Assembly: GCF_003001955.1 (NCBI RefSeq)
Contig: NZ_PVNH01000010.1
Span: forward strand, 62,001-126,000
Length of the DNA stretch: 64,000 nt
From: Prauserella shujinwangii
GTDB lineage: Bacteria > Actinomycetota > Actinomycetes > Mycobacteriales > Pseudonocardiaceae
Direction: 5' to 3'
A program made the position numbers and the translations under genes. Below are positions 32,668 to 40,435 of this stretch, piece after piece; the first letter of the stretch is position 1; every line of letters starts with the position of its first letter. The notes under the pieces were generated by a model. That model saw only the letters and a program-made list of their open reading frames with translations. It was not told the DNA's origin and made no database searches.

Positions 32668-34674
32668 GTGCGGGTCACGTTCGAGGTGCTCGGGCCCGTG
32701 GTGGCACGCGACGGCGCCGGGACGCGGCTGGACCTGCGCGGCCCCCGGCACCGGGCGGTGCTCGCCCGCCTGCTCCTCGCGCGCGGCCGGGTCGTTCCCG
32801 TCACGCGGCTGGTGGACGACCTCTGGCCGGACCCGCCGCCGGACGCGGTGGGCGCGGTCCGCACGTTCGTGGCCGCGCTGCGCCGTGCGCTGGAACCCGA
32901 CCGTCCGCGCCGCGCCCCCGCCCGGCTGCTGGTCACCGAAGGCCCCGGGTACGCGTTGCGGGCCGACCCGGACACCGTGGACGCCTGGCGCTTCGAGCGA
33001 GTCGTGACCGAGTCGTCGGCGTCGTCGGCGTCGTCGGTGTCGCCGGTGTCGTCGGCGTTGCCGCGGGCGGCGGTCGCCGCCCGGCTGGAGGAGGCACTGG
33101 GCTGGTGGCGCGGCACCGCCTACGCGGACGTCGCCGACGAACCGTGGGCCCGCGCGGACCGGGCGCGGCTCGCGGAGCTGCGCCTGCATGCGGTCGAACT
33201 GCTGGCCGAGGCCCGGCTGGCCCTCGGCCACGCCGCCGAGGTGGCGGCCGACCTGGATGCGCATGTCGCCGAACATCCCTGGCGGGAGGAGGCGTGGCGG
33301 TTGCTGGCGCTGGCGCTGTACCGCACCGGCCGCCAGGGCGACGCGCTCGCCGTGCTCCGCAGGGCCCGGAGCCTGCTGGCCGACCAGCTGGGTGTCGACC
33401 CCGGTCCCCGGCTGCGGGACCTGGAAGCGGACATCCTCGCGCACGCCGAGCACCTGGAGCGCGGGCCGGAGGACGCGGTCGGCCGGGTGTGGGCCGAGGC
33501 GGCGGCCGCCTACGACCGGACGGTGTCGTCCGGCGCGCGCGCACGGCTGGAGTCCACGATGGACCTGTTGCGCACGCTGGCGGTGACCGGCGGTGGCGGC
33601 CTGCTGACCGCCCGGCGGCACCGGGTCGCGGCCGTCGCGGCGGCCGAGGAGCTGGGAGACTCCGAGCTGACGGCACGGGTGATCGGCGCCTACGACGTCC
33701 CGGCGATCTGGATGCGGGTGGACGACCCGGGGGAGGCGGCGCGCGTGGTCGCCGCGGCCGAGCGGGTGCTGCCCGCGCTGGCGCCGGGGCGGCACGACGC
33801 CGTGCGCGCCCGGCTGCTGGCGACGATCGCGGTGGAGTCGCGCGGCACCCGCGCGCCCCGGGGTGGCGAGGCCGCCCGGCTGGCTGAGGAGATCGCCCGC
33901 AGGCTGGACGATCCGGCACTGCTGGCGTTCGCGCTCAACGGTGTCTTCATGCAGAGCTGTCACCGCGCCGGCCTGGCTGCCCGGCGGGACGGTGTCGGAG
34001 CCGAGCTGATCGCCGTGTCCACGCGGCACGGGCTCGTCACGTACGAGGTGCTCGGACATCTGGTGCGGTTGCAGGCCCGCGCCGCGCTGGCGGACTTCAC
34101 CGGCGCCGACGGCCACGCGGAGGCCGCCGACCAGCTCGCCCGAAGGCATGACCTGCCGCTGGTCGACGTGTTCACGCGGTGGTACTCCGCCCTGCGGCTC
34201 GACGCGGCCGGAACCGCGCGGGCCGCCGAGGTGGAGGCCGCGTACCGCGACGCCGCTCGCCTGCTGGACGGCGCCGGCATGCCCGGGCTCGCGGACGGCC
34301 TGCTGCCGCTGGCGTTACTGTGCGCGCGGGTGCGGCGCGGGCGGCCCGCGCCCACCGGGGACGTCGGCTGGGGACCGTACGCACCATGGGCCCGCCCGCT
34401 GGTGCTGCTGGCCCGGGACCGGCGCGCGGACGCGGCCGCCGCGCTGCGGGAGGTCCCGGATCCGCCGCCGGACCTGCTGCAGGAGGCGCTGTGGTGCCTG
34501 GCGGGGCGGGCGGCTGTCGCGCTCGGCGACCGGCGGGCCGCTGAGCGCGCCGCCGACGCGCTCCGCCCGGCGGCGGGGGAGCTGGCCGGGGCGGGCAGCG
34601 GCCTGCTCACGGTGGGCCCGGTGGCCGAGCATCTGGCACGGCTCGACGACGTGCTCGGCGGCCGCGCCCGGTAG
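32668..34674 (+). CDS. AfsR/SARP-type regulator with BTAD domain, no NB-ARC
   Basis: 668-residue regulator. It has an N-terminal OmpR-like winged helix (about 1-95, FEVLGPVVARDGAGTRLDLR), a bacterial transcriptional activation domain (about 105-260, RRARSLLADQLGVDPGPRL) and a long helical TPR-like C terminus. No P-loop is seen, unlike full AfsR. The GTG at 32668 follows GGGAGGG. A serine-rich linker (residues about 116-130) is encoded by a 9-base tandem repeat. Its target may be the divergent alpha/beta hydrolase. Confidence 0.9.
   Translation: MRVTFEVLGPVVARDGAGTRLDLRGPRHRAVLARLLLARGRVVPVTRLVDDLWPDPPPDAVGAVRTFVAALRRALEPDRPRRAPARLLVTEGPGYALRADPDTVDAWRFERVVTESSASSASSVSPVSSALPRAAVAARLEEALGWWRGTAYADVADEPWARADRARLAELRLHAVELLAEARLALGHAAEVAADLDAHVAEHPWREEAWRLLALALYRTGRQGDALAVLRRARSLLADQLGVDPGPRLRDLEADILAHAEHLERGPEDAVGRVWAEAAAAYDRTVSSGARARLESTMDLLRTLAVTGGGGLLTARRHRVAAVAAAEELGDSELTARVIGAYDVPAIWMRVDDPGEAARVVAAAERVLPALAPGRHDAVRARLLATIAVESRGTRAPRGGEAARLAEEIARRLDDPALLAFALNGVFMQSCHRAGLAARRDGVGAELIAVSTRHGLVTYEVLGHLVRLQARAALADFTGADGHAEAADQLARRHDLPLVDVFTRWYSALRLDAAGTARAAEVEAAYRDAARLLDGAGMPGLADGLLPLALLCARVRRGRPAPTGDVGWGPYAPWARPLVLLARDRRADAAAALREVPDPPPDLLQEALWCLAGRAAVALGDRRAAERAADALRPAAGELAGAGSGLLTVGPVAEHLARLDDVLGGRAR
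33013..33057 (+). repeat. 9-base tandem repeat inside the BTAD regulator gene
   Basis: Five copies of TCGTCGGCG or one/two-base variants in a row encode the Ser/Ala/Val linker between the DNA-binding and BTAD parts. Unit length is a multiple of three, so copy-number change would keep frame. Confidence 0.85.
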
Positions 34675-34678
34675 CGGT

Positions 34679-35548
34679 TCACCCGGTCGCGCAGGCGGTG
34701 ATGAGCTCCGCCGCGGCGTCCGGCTGGTCCTCGGTGACGTAGGTGTAGGAGTCCTCGATCGTGTCCAGCTTCGCGCCGAGGTCGCGGGCGTACCGTTCCG
34801 CGTGGTCGAGCGGGAAGACGCGGTCCTCCGCGGCCCAGATCATCCGGACCGGAACGGGCCGGTGCCGGGTGAGGTGCCGCGCGGCGTCCTGGACGAAGCG
34901 GGCCGACACCGCTCCGATGGCCTTGCGCCCGTCGAACCGGATGTCCCGGCGGTCCAGCACGGGCCGCACGTAGCTGTTCATCGTGGCGGCGTCGATCGGG
35001 TACTTGGCCAGCCAGCCGTAGGTGTTGTACCAGCGCCAGCTGCGCGGCCAGCGGAGCACCTGGTAGAGCGCGCGGTAGCTCAGCGGGTGCGCCGCGGTCG
35101 CCTTGAGCAGGCTGAAGCCACCCGGGGTGGGCGGCCAGGTGTCCTCGGGCGTCTCGCCGGAGGACAGGACCAGCCTGCCGATCCGCTCGGGGTGGTGCGC
35201 CGCGACGAGCTGGCTGTAGGCGCTGCCGGAGTCGTTGCCCACCAGGGTCACGTCGTGCAGGTCGAGCTCGCGCAGCAGGTCGGCGATGAGCCGCGCGATG
35301 CCGGGCGGCGACAGATCCGCGTCGCGGTGCACCGGGACGGCATGGGAGCCCAGCGGAAGGTCGGGGGTGACGCACCGGAAGCGCGCCGCCAGCCGGGGAA
35401 CGACCTTGCGCCACAGGTTGGCGTTGACCAGGTAGCCGTGTGCGAACACGAGCACCGGGCCTTCGCCACGCTCGTGGAAGCGCACGGTGCCGGACGGCAG
35501 CCGCACCGCACGCGGTTCCCCGAGCCGGGGGTCTCGCCAGTCGTTCAT
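34679..35548 (-). CDS. Alpha/beta-fold hydrolase, catalytic histidine not evident
   Basis: 289-residue protein with VLVFAHGYLVNANLWRKVVP (oxyanion region), GNDSGSAYSQ (aspartate at the nucleophile position, dehalogenase-like) and MIWAAEDRVFP (acid). Where relatives have the G-H-F-x-x-E-D-Q-P histidine, this protein has DSYTYVTEDQPDA, with threonine or tyrosine instead of histidine. It may therefore not be a standard hydrolase. GGAGGTGA precedes the ATG. It is divergent from a TetR gene across a perfect operator and convergent with the BTAD gene (4-base gap). Confidence 0.88.
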   Translation of the reverse strand: MNDWRDPRLGEPRAVRLPSGTVRFHERGEGPVLVFAHGYLVNANLWRKVVPRLAARFRCVTPDLPLGSHAVPVHRDADLSPPGIARLIADLLRELDLHDVTLVGNDSGSAYSQLVAAHHPERIGRLVLSSGETPEDTWPPTPGGFSLLKATAAHPLSYRALYQVLRWPRSWRWYNTYGWLAKYPIDAATMNSYVRPVLDRRDIRFDGRKAIGAVSARFVQDAARHLTRHRPVPVRMIWAAEDRVFPLDHAERYARDLGAKLDTIEDSYTYVTEDQPDAAAELITACATG

Positions 35549-35560
35549 GCTTCACCTCCG

Positions 35561-35587
35561 TAGTTCTTGTAACCATTGCAAGAACTA
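35561..35587. promoter_or_regulatory. Operator: 27-bp inverted repeat between hydrolase and TetR genes
   Basis: TAGTTCTTG-N9-CAAGAACTA, perfect 9-base arms, at 13 bases from the hydrolase start and 55 from the TetR start. It is AT-richer than its surroundings. The TetR protein encoded alongside is the likely ligand-responsive binder for both genes. Confidence 0.8.
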
Positions 35588-35641
35588 TCGGTACGGTAGC
35601 GGGTGCACGGCACTGTCGCAACGACGGCAAGATTGGCGGCC

Positions 35642-36250
35642 ATGGACCCCCGGAAGCAGCGCACGATCGACGCCCTGCTGCGCGCGGCCGAGGAGATCTT
35701 CGCCGTGCGCGGCGTGGACGACACCACGGTGGAGGAGATCGCGACGAAGGCGGGCGTCGCGGTCGGCTCGATCTACAACCACTTCGGTTCGAAGGCGGGA
35801 CTGCACGCCGCCGTGGTGGAGTGCGCGCTCGGGGCCGATCGCGACCACATGGACCGGGCGTACACGGCCGGCCGGTCGCCCGTCGAGCAGCTCTACGCCG
35901 CCGCGGACGAGTACCTGGAGTTCTACCTCGCCCACCCGGACTACTTCCGGATGCTGGCCTTCCCCCACGCACCGGGCCAGTACGCGGCCGGACGGGACCT
36001 CGCCGACCGACTGGCGCATTCGGTCGACCAGCAGAACCGGCGGCTGGTCGAGGCACTGCGCGCCGGGACGGCGAACGGCACGCTGCGGGCGGTCGACCCG
36101 GAACGGACGGCCACGATCCTCTGGGCCTCGTGGAACGGCGTGATCAGCCTCGGCTGGCGGCCGGACCGGCTGCGCCGCACGGAGGCCGAGCTGCGGGAGC
36201 TCCTGCACACCGCGACCGACGTGGTGGCCCACGGCCTGCTGGCCCGGTAG
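35642..36250 (+). CDS. TetR family transcriptional regulator
   Basis: 202-residue repressor. The DNA-binding domain is at about residues 5-55: RTIDALLRAAEEIFAVRGVD, recognition region KAGVAVGSIYNHFGSKAGL. The ATG at 35642 is preferred over the GTG at 35603, which lies within 16 bases of the operator. It is divergent from the alpha/beta-hydrolase gene. Ligand unknown. Confidence 0.94.
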   Translation: MDPRKQRTIDALLRAAEEIFAVRGVDDTTVEEIATKAGVAVGSIYNHFGSKAGLHAAVVECALGADRDHMDRAYTAGRSPVEQLYAAADEYLEFYLAHPDYFRMLAFPHAPGQYAAGRDLADRLAHSVDQQNRRLVEALRAGTANGTLRAVDPERTATILWASWNGVISLGWRPDRLRRTEAELRELLHTATDVVAHGLLAR

Positions 36251-36276
36251 GCCCGCCCCGCGCCGGGCGGTGGGCC
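36250..36276. terminator. Hairpin between convergent TetR and VOC genes
   Basis: GGCCCGCCC (36250-36258) pairs with GGGCGGTGGGCC (36265-36276) apart from bulged bases, loop about 6. It begins at the last base of the TetR stop and ends before the VOC stop at 36279, so it could serve both genes. Confidence 0.55.
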
Positions 36277-36278
36277 GG

Positions 36279-36656
36279 TCACGCGGCCGTCCACACGCCC
36301 AGCTCGTTGCCACTGGGGTCGCGGAAGTGAAAGCGGCGCCCACCGGGGAAGGCGAACGGTTCCTGGACCACCATGCCGCCCGCCGCGCGGACGGCACGCA
36401 CACTCGCGTCCAGGTCGGCCGAGTAGAGGAGCACGAGCGGCCCGCCGGTGGTGACGTGGTCGGTGCGGCGGAACCCGCCCGCCTCGTGGGCTGCGTCGCC
36501 CCTGCCGCGGAAGCCGACGTAGGCCAGGCCGTCGCCGTAGTCGGTGAACGTCCAGCCGAAGGCGCTGCCGTAGAACGCCTTGGCGGCGGCGAAGTCGGTG
36601 ACCGCGAGCTCGACGTAGTCGGGTGCGTGGTGGGTGTGCGTGGCGAAGTCGGTCAT
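36279..36656 (-). CDS. VOC family protein
   Basis: 125-residue glyoxalase-fold protein. It has HHAPDYVELAVTDFAAAKAF, GFRRTDHVTTGGPLVLLYSA and the late FHFRDPSGNELGVW turn. It follows the HAD gene on the same strand after 40 bases, with no clear ribosome site of its own, and is probably co-transcribed. Function unknown. Confidence 0.92.
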   Translation of the reverse strand: MTDFATHTHHAPDYVELAVTDFAAAKAFYGSAFGWTFTDYGDGLAYVGFRGRGDAAHEAGGFRRTDHVTTGGPLVLLYSADLDASVRAVRAAGGMVVQEPFAFPGGRRFHFRDPSGNELGVWTAA

Positions 36657-36696
36657 GCCCGGGACTCTGCCCGGTGCCCCCGACAGTTTCGGTCGG

Positions 36697-37389
36697 CTAC
36701 CCCGCCGACAACGCGGTGACCAGCTCGTCGAGTCCGTCGCACCGCCAGTCGAAGAGATCGGAGCCCTCCGGCGGGTCCCCGGCCGCCCGCCGGACGTAGG
36801 CGGTCCGCATGCCCGCCGCCTGGGCGGCGCGGAGGTCCCACGCGTGGGCGGCCACCATGAGCACGCGTTCCGGCGGGCACCCGGCAGTGTCGAGGGCGAG
36901 CTGGTAGACCTCCGGCGCCGGTTTGTAGGTCAGGACGGCGTCGGCGGACAGCGCCTGGTGCCAGCGGAGCCCGGCATGCGCGCCGAGCCGCAGGAGCGTG
37001 GTACGGCTCGCGTTGGACAGTCCCACCACGGGCCACCGCCGCGCGAGCAGGTCGAGGCCGACGGCCGAGTCGCGCCAGGCGGGCAGGCGCCGGCTCGCGG
37101 TGGCCAGCCGGGCTGTCGCGGCCGGATCGGTGAGTCCGGCGTGGCCGGCCACCTGCTGCGCGGCCTCGGCGTCGAGGACGTCGCTGGGCACGAACGCGCG
37201 CTGCCCCCGGCCGATGCGCCGCTGTTCGCGCGCGACGTGCTCCTGCCACACGGTCACGAGCTCGTCGACGGGCGCGGTGGCGGACGCGGGCAGCGCGTCG
37301 CGTATCGCCGCCCGGAGCCCGCCGGGCTCGTCGACCAGGGTGCCGAGGACGTCGAAGACGACGACCTCGATGTCTCGGGTTCCCGCCAT
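36697..37389 (-). CDS. HAD hydrolase, haloacid dehalogenase type II-like
   Basis: 230-residue HAD-superfamily enzyme. Motif I is VVFDVLGTLVDEP (nucleophile D13), motif II GLSNAS, motif III YKPAP, and the type II signature VAAHAWDLRAAQAAGM. Such enzymes hydrolyse L-2-haloacids, or act as general phosphatases. The ATG at 37389 has GGAGG 5 bases upstream; a GTG at 37401 does not. It is divergent from the CGNR gene across two operators. Confidence 0.92.
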   Translation of the reverse strand: MAGTRDIEVVVFDVLGTLVDEPGGLRAAIRDALPASATAPVDELVTVWQEHVAREQRRIGRGQRAFVPSDVLDAEAAQQVAGHAGLTDPAATARLATASRRLPAWRDSAVGLDLLARRWPVVGLSNASRTTLLRLGAHAGLRWHQALSADAVLTYKPAPEVYQLALDTAGCPPERVLMVAAHAWDLRAAQAAGMRTAYVRRAAGDPPEGSDLFDWRCDGLDELVTALSAG

Positions 37390-37403
37390 GCCACCCTCCA
37401 CGT

Positions 37404-37465
37404 GTCACCTGTTCAACTGGTGACGGATCTTGCCCCAGCGGCCGTCACCGGTCAAGATGGTGACG
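37404..37465. promoter_or_regulatory. Twin 21-bp operators between HAD and CGNR genes
   Basis: GTCACC-N9-GGTGAC (37404-37424) and CGTCACC-N9-GGTGACG (37443-37465) are centred 40 bases apart. The second reaches the first base of the CGNR GTG codon, so CGNR binding would block its own start. The HAD gene starts 15 bases on the other side. Confidence 0.75.
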
Positions 37466-38046
37466 TGGAGTTCGCCTTCGTGAGCGGCAACCCCGCCCTC
37501 GACCTCGCCGCCACGGTGGGGTCGCGCCGGGACGAGCCGGTCGACCTGCTGGCCACACCCGGGGACCTCGAGCGGTGGGTGGCCCGGTGCGGCGAGTTGC
37601 CCGACCGGGTCACCGCGGACCCCGCGACGTTCGAGTCCGCGCTGGCCCTGCGCGAGGCGATCTACCGGCTCGCGCTCGACCGCGTGCTCGGCCGGCGGTT
37701 CGATCCGGGCAGCCTCGCGATCGTCAACGCCGCGGCCGCCGGGCCGGTGCTCACGATCGAGCTGGGCGACGGGGGCCTGCGGATGTCGGGAGACCTCCGC
37801 GCGGTGCTCTCGCACCTCGCGCGGAGCGCGATGGCCGTGCTCGCCGACCCCCACGCCTGCCTCAAGGAATGCGGTCGCGCCGGATGCACGCGCATCTACC
37901 TCGACCGCTCCCGCGGAGCCCGGCGCACCTGGTGCGGAATGGACCAGTGCGGCAACCGGGTCAAGGCCGCGGCCTACCGGGCCCGCCGGCGGTCGGGGCG
38001 GCGGGACCGCGGCGACGGCCTCGCCCATCCCGGTGGCCCGGCATGA
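37465..38046 (+). CDS. CGNR zinc-finger (ABATE domain) protein, likely autoregulator
   Basis: 193-residue protein. It begins EFAFVSGNPALDLAATVGSR (ABATE domain) and ends with a zinc finger: CGRAGCTRIYLDRSRG, then TWCGMDQCGNRVKAAAYRAR, with an intact C-G-N-R. This family is thought to be transcriptional. The GTG at 37465 overlaps the second operator; a GTG at 37420 falls inside the first, making it less likely. It is divergent from the HAD-VOC operon and probably controls it. Confidence 0.9.
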   Translation: MEFAFVSGNPALDLAATVGSRRDEPVDLLATPGDLERWVARCGELPDRVTADPATFESALALREAIYRLALDRVLGRRFDPGSLAIVNAAAAGPVLTIELGDGGLRMSGDLRAVLSHLARSAMAVLADPHACLKECGRAGCTRIYLDRSRGARRTWCGMDQCGNRVKAAAYRARRRSGRRDRGDGLAHPGGPA

Positions 38047-38240
38047 CGGATCGGGCAGGTCGGCCGGAGCCGACTTTCACCAATCCCGCGCGGTGCAGGC
38101 CCACCCCTGAACCGCCGCCACGACCGACGGCACCTGCGGACCCATGACCAGGACTGGACACAGGTCCGCACGTCCGGTGCGGCGCCAGGTCACACCCGGC
38201 CGTTCCGCCGCGTGCACCACGGCCGCTGATTTGCGGTTTC

Positions 38241-38256
38241 GGCAACGAAGGTTGCC
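38241..38256. promoter_or_regulatory. Candidate operator upstream of methyltransferase gene
   Basis: GGCAAC-GAAG-GTTGCC is a perfect 6-base-arm dyad about 70 bases before the methyltransferase start. An overlapping longer pairing (GTTGCCAAC with GTTGGCGAC at about 38277-38285, one mismatch) is also possible. The binding protein is unknown. Confidence 0.4.
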
Positions 38257-38328
38257 AACGTGCGCGCGCTGCGGCAGGTTGGCGACCGAAGTGATCATCC
38301 GACTCGACGACTCGCGACGGTGAGGAAT

Positions 38329-38934
38329 ATGGACGCTCAGTTCTGGGACGAACGGTATCGGAGCCGCGACCGGCTGTTCAGCGGCGCACCCAACGGGGTG
38401 CTCGTCGCCGAGGTCACCGGCCTGCCGCCCGGACAGGCCCTGGACGTGGGATGCGGTGAAGGCGCCGACGCGCTGTGGCTGGCCCGGCGGGGCTGGCAGG
38501 TCACCGCCATCGACGTCTCCCGGGTCGCCCTGGAGCGCGCCGCCGCCGCGGCGGACGAGGACATCGCGGGCCGCGTGGCGTGGGTCCAGGCGGACGTGAC
38601 CACCTCCGCACCCCCGGCCGGTGCGTTCGACCTGGTGTCCGTCCAGTACTTCCCGCTCCCGCGCCGGCCGGACCACGCGGCGCTGCACGGCCTGCTGGAC
38701 GCCGTCGCACCCGGCGGCACCCTGCTCTTCGTCGGGCACGACCTCACCGACCTGCCCCCGCGCCTGGAGAACGGGGTGGCCCCTGCCGACTACTACCAGC
38801 CGGCGGACATCGCCAAGCTCCTCGCGGACGACTGGACCGTCCTGGTCGACGAGACCCGCCCGCGCACGGCCCCCGCTCCCGCGGGCACGCACCACACCCA
38901 CGACACCGTGCTGCGGGCGCGCCGCCTGCGGTGA
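38329..38934 (+). CDS. Class I SAM-dependent methyltransferase
   Basis: 201-residue methyltransferase. It starts DAQFWDERYRSRDRLFSGAP, with motif I ALDVGCGEGADALWLARRGW, an acidic end of strand 2 (TAIDVSRVALERA) and FDLVSVQYFPLP. The FWDERY start and a small length resemble thiopurine/tellurite-type methyltransferases, but the substrate is uncertain. The ATG at 38329 is close (3 bases) behind GAGG. The 282-base region before it has no gene. Confidence 0.9.
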   Translation: MDAQFWDERYRSRDRLFSGAPNGVLVAEVTGLPPGQALDVGCGEGADALWLARRGWQVTAIDVSRVALERAAAAADEDIAGRVAWVQADVTTSAPPAGAFDLVSVQYFPLPRRPDHAALHGLLDAVAPGGTLLFVGHDLTDLPPRLENGVAPADYYQPADIAKLLADDWTVLVDETRPRTAPAPAGTHHTHDTVLRARRLR

Positions 38935-39059
38935 ACCGGCGCGCCGGGCCGTGGCGGATCGTCACCGCTGCCCCGGGCGCGCCCGGCGCAGGAGGCCGGC
39001 AGCGTGCGGCACAGCACGAACACCGACCTGTTCCGCCAGACGTCCCACAGTCCCTCGTC

Positions 39060-39554
39060 TCAGCCGCCCGGCGGCTCCTCGACCGGCCGCCAACCGTCGT
39101 CCGTGCGTTCCACGAGGTAGGGGCCGCGCAGGCGGCTGCGGCTGGGCAGGGCGTCGGCGATGGCCCGCTGCACCTGGCGCACCTGGGCGGCCCCGGCGCC
39201 GAGGGTGAGGGTGAGGTGTGCAGGCGGGTTCGCGCCGAACCTCCCGTGGTAGGGCAGTTGCCGCGGATACTGGCGGCGGAGCCACGTGGCCGCGGGGTCC
39301 AGTTCGGGCACGGCGATGCCGAGGAACCCGTCGTCGCCGAGCAGCAGGTCGCGCAGCTCGACCTCGCCGGACAGGTCGTCGCCGAGGCCGCGCAGCTCGG
39401 CGAGTACGTCCGGGTCCGGGTCGGGACCGGGGTAGAGCAGGGACACGTGGGCCGGCAGTGGTCGCACCAGTTCGGGTGCGCAGCGGCGGACGTGGTCGAG
39501 CAGCGGTTCGGCGTCGGGCAGCAACGCGAGGATCGCGGTCGTACGGTCCGTGAT
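39060..39554 (-). CDS. 2'-5' RNA ligase-like (2H phosphoesterase) protein; probable ATC start
   Basis: 164-residue 2H-fold protein with the two H-x-(S/T) motifs AHVSLLYP and AHLTLTLG, which hydrolyse or ligate 2',5' or cyclic phosphodiester bonds. The first canonical in-frame start is a TTG at 39524 with no ribosome site, which would drop the first beta strand (TTAILALL). Ten codons upstream, GGGAGG is followed after 5 bases by ATC at 39554, and no ATG/GTG/TTG exists nearby upstream. I therefore mark ATC as the likely start, with sequencing error as the alternative. Confidence 0.75.
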   Translation of the reverse strand: MTDRTTAILALLPDAEPLLDHVRRCAPELVRPLPAHVSLLYPGPDPDPDVLAELRGLGDDLSGEVELRDLLLGDDGFLGIAVPELDPAATWLRRQYPRQLPYHGRFGANPPAHLTLTLGAGAAQVRQVQRAIADALPSRSRLRGPYLVERTDDGWRPVEEPPGG

Positions 39555-39707
39555 GGCGGCCTCCCTGGGATCGCTCTGGGCAGTGCCGTCTCCAGTGTTC
39601 CGCGTTCGGGTGCCGGAGCCCGCTCACGCGCGCGAAGCGGGGGAGCGGCAGTCCCCGCATCGCTCTGCCGCAGGTCCGCACCTCCACTACTCTGTGATAA
39701 CGTGTAG

Positions 39708-39732
39708 CGGTACTCGTTACTACGTAGTACCG
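39708..39732 (+). promoter_or_regulatory. Nested palindromes upstream of the PadR gene
   Basis: CGGTACT (39708-39714) pairs with AGTACCG (39726-39732), and inside lies the perfect 12-base palindrome TACTACGTAGTA (39718-39729). It ends 22 bases before the PadR ATG, consistent with PadR autoregulation. Confidence 0.6.
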
Positions 39733-39754
39733 AGTGGGCGAAGGGGACCTGTGG

Positions 39755-40081
39755 ATGGATGGCCTGAGAGAGATGTTGAAGGGCACGCTTGAGGGCTGCG
39801 TGCTGGAGATCATCGGCAGTGAGCAGACCTACGGGTATGCCATCACGCGCCGGTTGAACGAACTCGGCTTCGACGACGTCCTCGAGGGAACGGTCTACAC
39901 CATCCTGCTGCGACTGGAGAAGAACGGTCTGGTCGAGGTGACGAAACGACCGTCCGGGCAGGGTCCGCCGCGCAAGTTCTACGCGCTCAACGACGCGGGG
40001 CGCGAGGAACTCGGCAGGTTCTGGGCGAAATGGGAGTACCTCTCATCGCGAATCGACAAGCTCAAGGAGGGCGGGAGATGA
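39755..40081 (+). CDS. PadR family transcriptional regulator
   Basis: 108-residue winged-helix repressor: MLKGTLEGCVLEIIGSEQTY at the start, recognition region EGTVYTILLRLEKNGLVEV, and wing RPSGQGPPRKFYAL. The ATG at 39755 has AAGGGG 8 bases upstream. Its stop overlaps the start of the first DUF1048 gene (ATGA). PadR-DUF1048 pairs are usually linked to ABC exporters, but none is seen here. Confidence 0.94.
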   Translation: MDGLREMLKGTLEGCVLEIIGSEQTYGYAITRRLNELGFDDVLEGTVYTILLRLEKNGLVEVTKRPSGQGPPRKFYALNDAGREELGRFWAKWEYLSSRIDKLKEGGR

Positions 40082-40434
40082 ACTTCTGGGAGACCATCAC
40101 GGGTAGTGATCTCACCAGGGAATGGGAGGCGTTCGAGGCCAGGGCCGAGGCGTTGCCCGCCGACTATCGGGCGGCGTGGGGACAGGTCAAGGCGCATCTG
40201 TCGCCTTACTCGGGGTTCACGGGCCGCAACCTGATGCCGGTTCTCGACGGTGCCCTGGGACTGCTCGAGGAGACTGCGGCCGACGGGCAGAGCGTTGACG
40301 AGGTGCTGGGTGACGACATCGCGGGCTTCTGCGCGGCGCTGGCCGGCGGGGAGGGGGCTCGTAGCTATCGCGACCGGTGGCGCGCGCAGTTGAACAGGAA
40401 CGTCGCACGGAAACTGGGCCGGCTGGGAGGCTGA
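40078..40434 (+). CDS. DUF1048 family protein (copy 1)
   Basis: 118-residue helical protein, MNFWETITGSDLTREWEAFE, with PADYRAAWGQVKAHLSPYSG and a DDIAGFCAAL segment shared with the next gene. Its start overlaps the PadR stop, so it is translated with it. DUF1048 function is unknown; some relatives modulate PadR regulators. Confidence 0.9.
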   Translation: MNFWETITGSDLTREWEAFEARAEALPADYRAAWGQVKAHLSPYSGFTGRNLMPVLDGALGLLEETAADGQSVDEVLGDDIAGFCAALAGGEGARSYRDRWRAQLNRNVARKLGRLGG

Positions 40435-40435
40435 C

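Noticed and set aside
33013-33057. Short repeats considered as a CRISPR or other array
   Set aside because: The units are 9 bases, directly adjacent without spacers, and inside a coding frame.
38973-38986. CCGGGC-GC-GCCCGG palindrome after a methyltransferase gene as a terminator
   Set aside because: Perfect but without a loop as a single hairpin and expected fairly often at this GC content; not strong enough to list as a feature.
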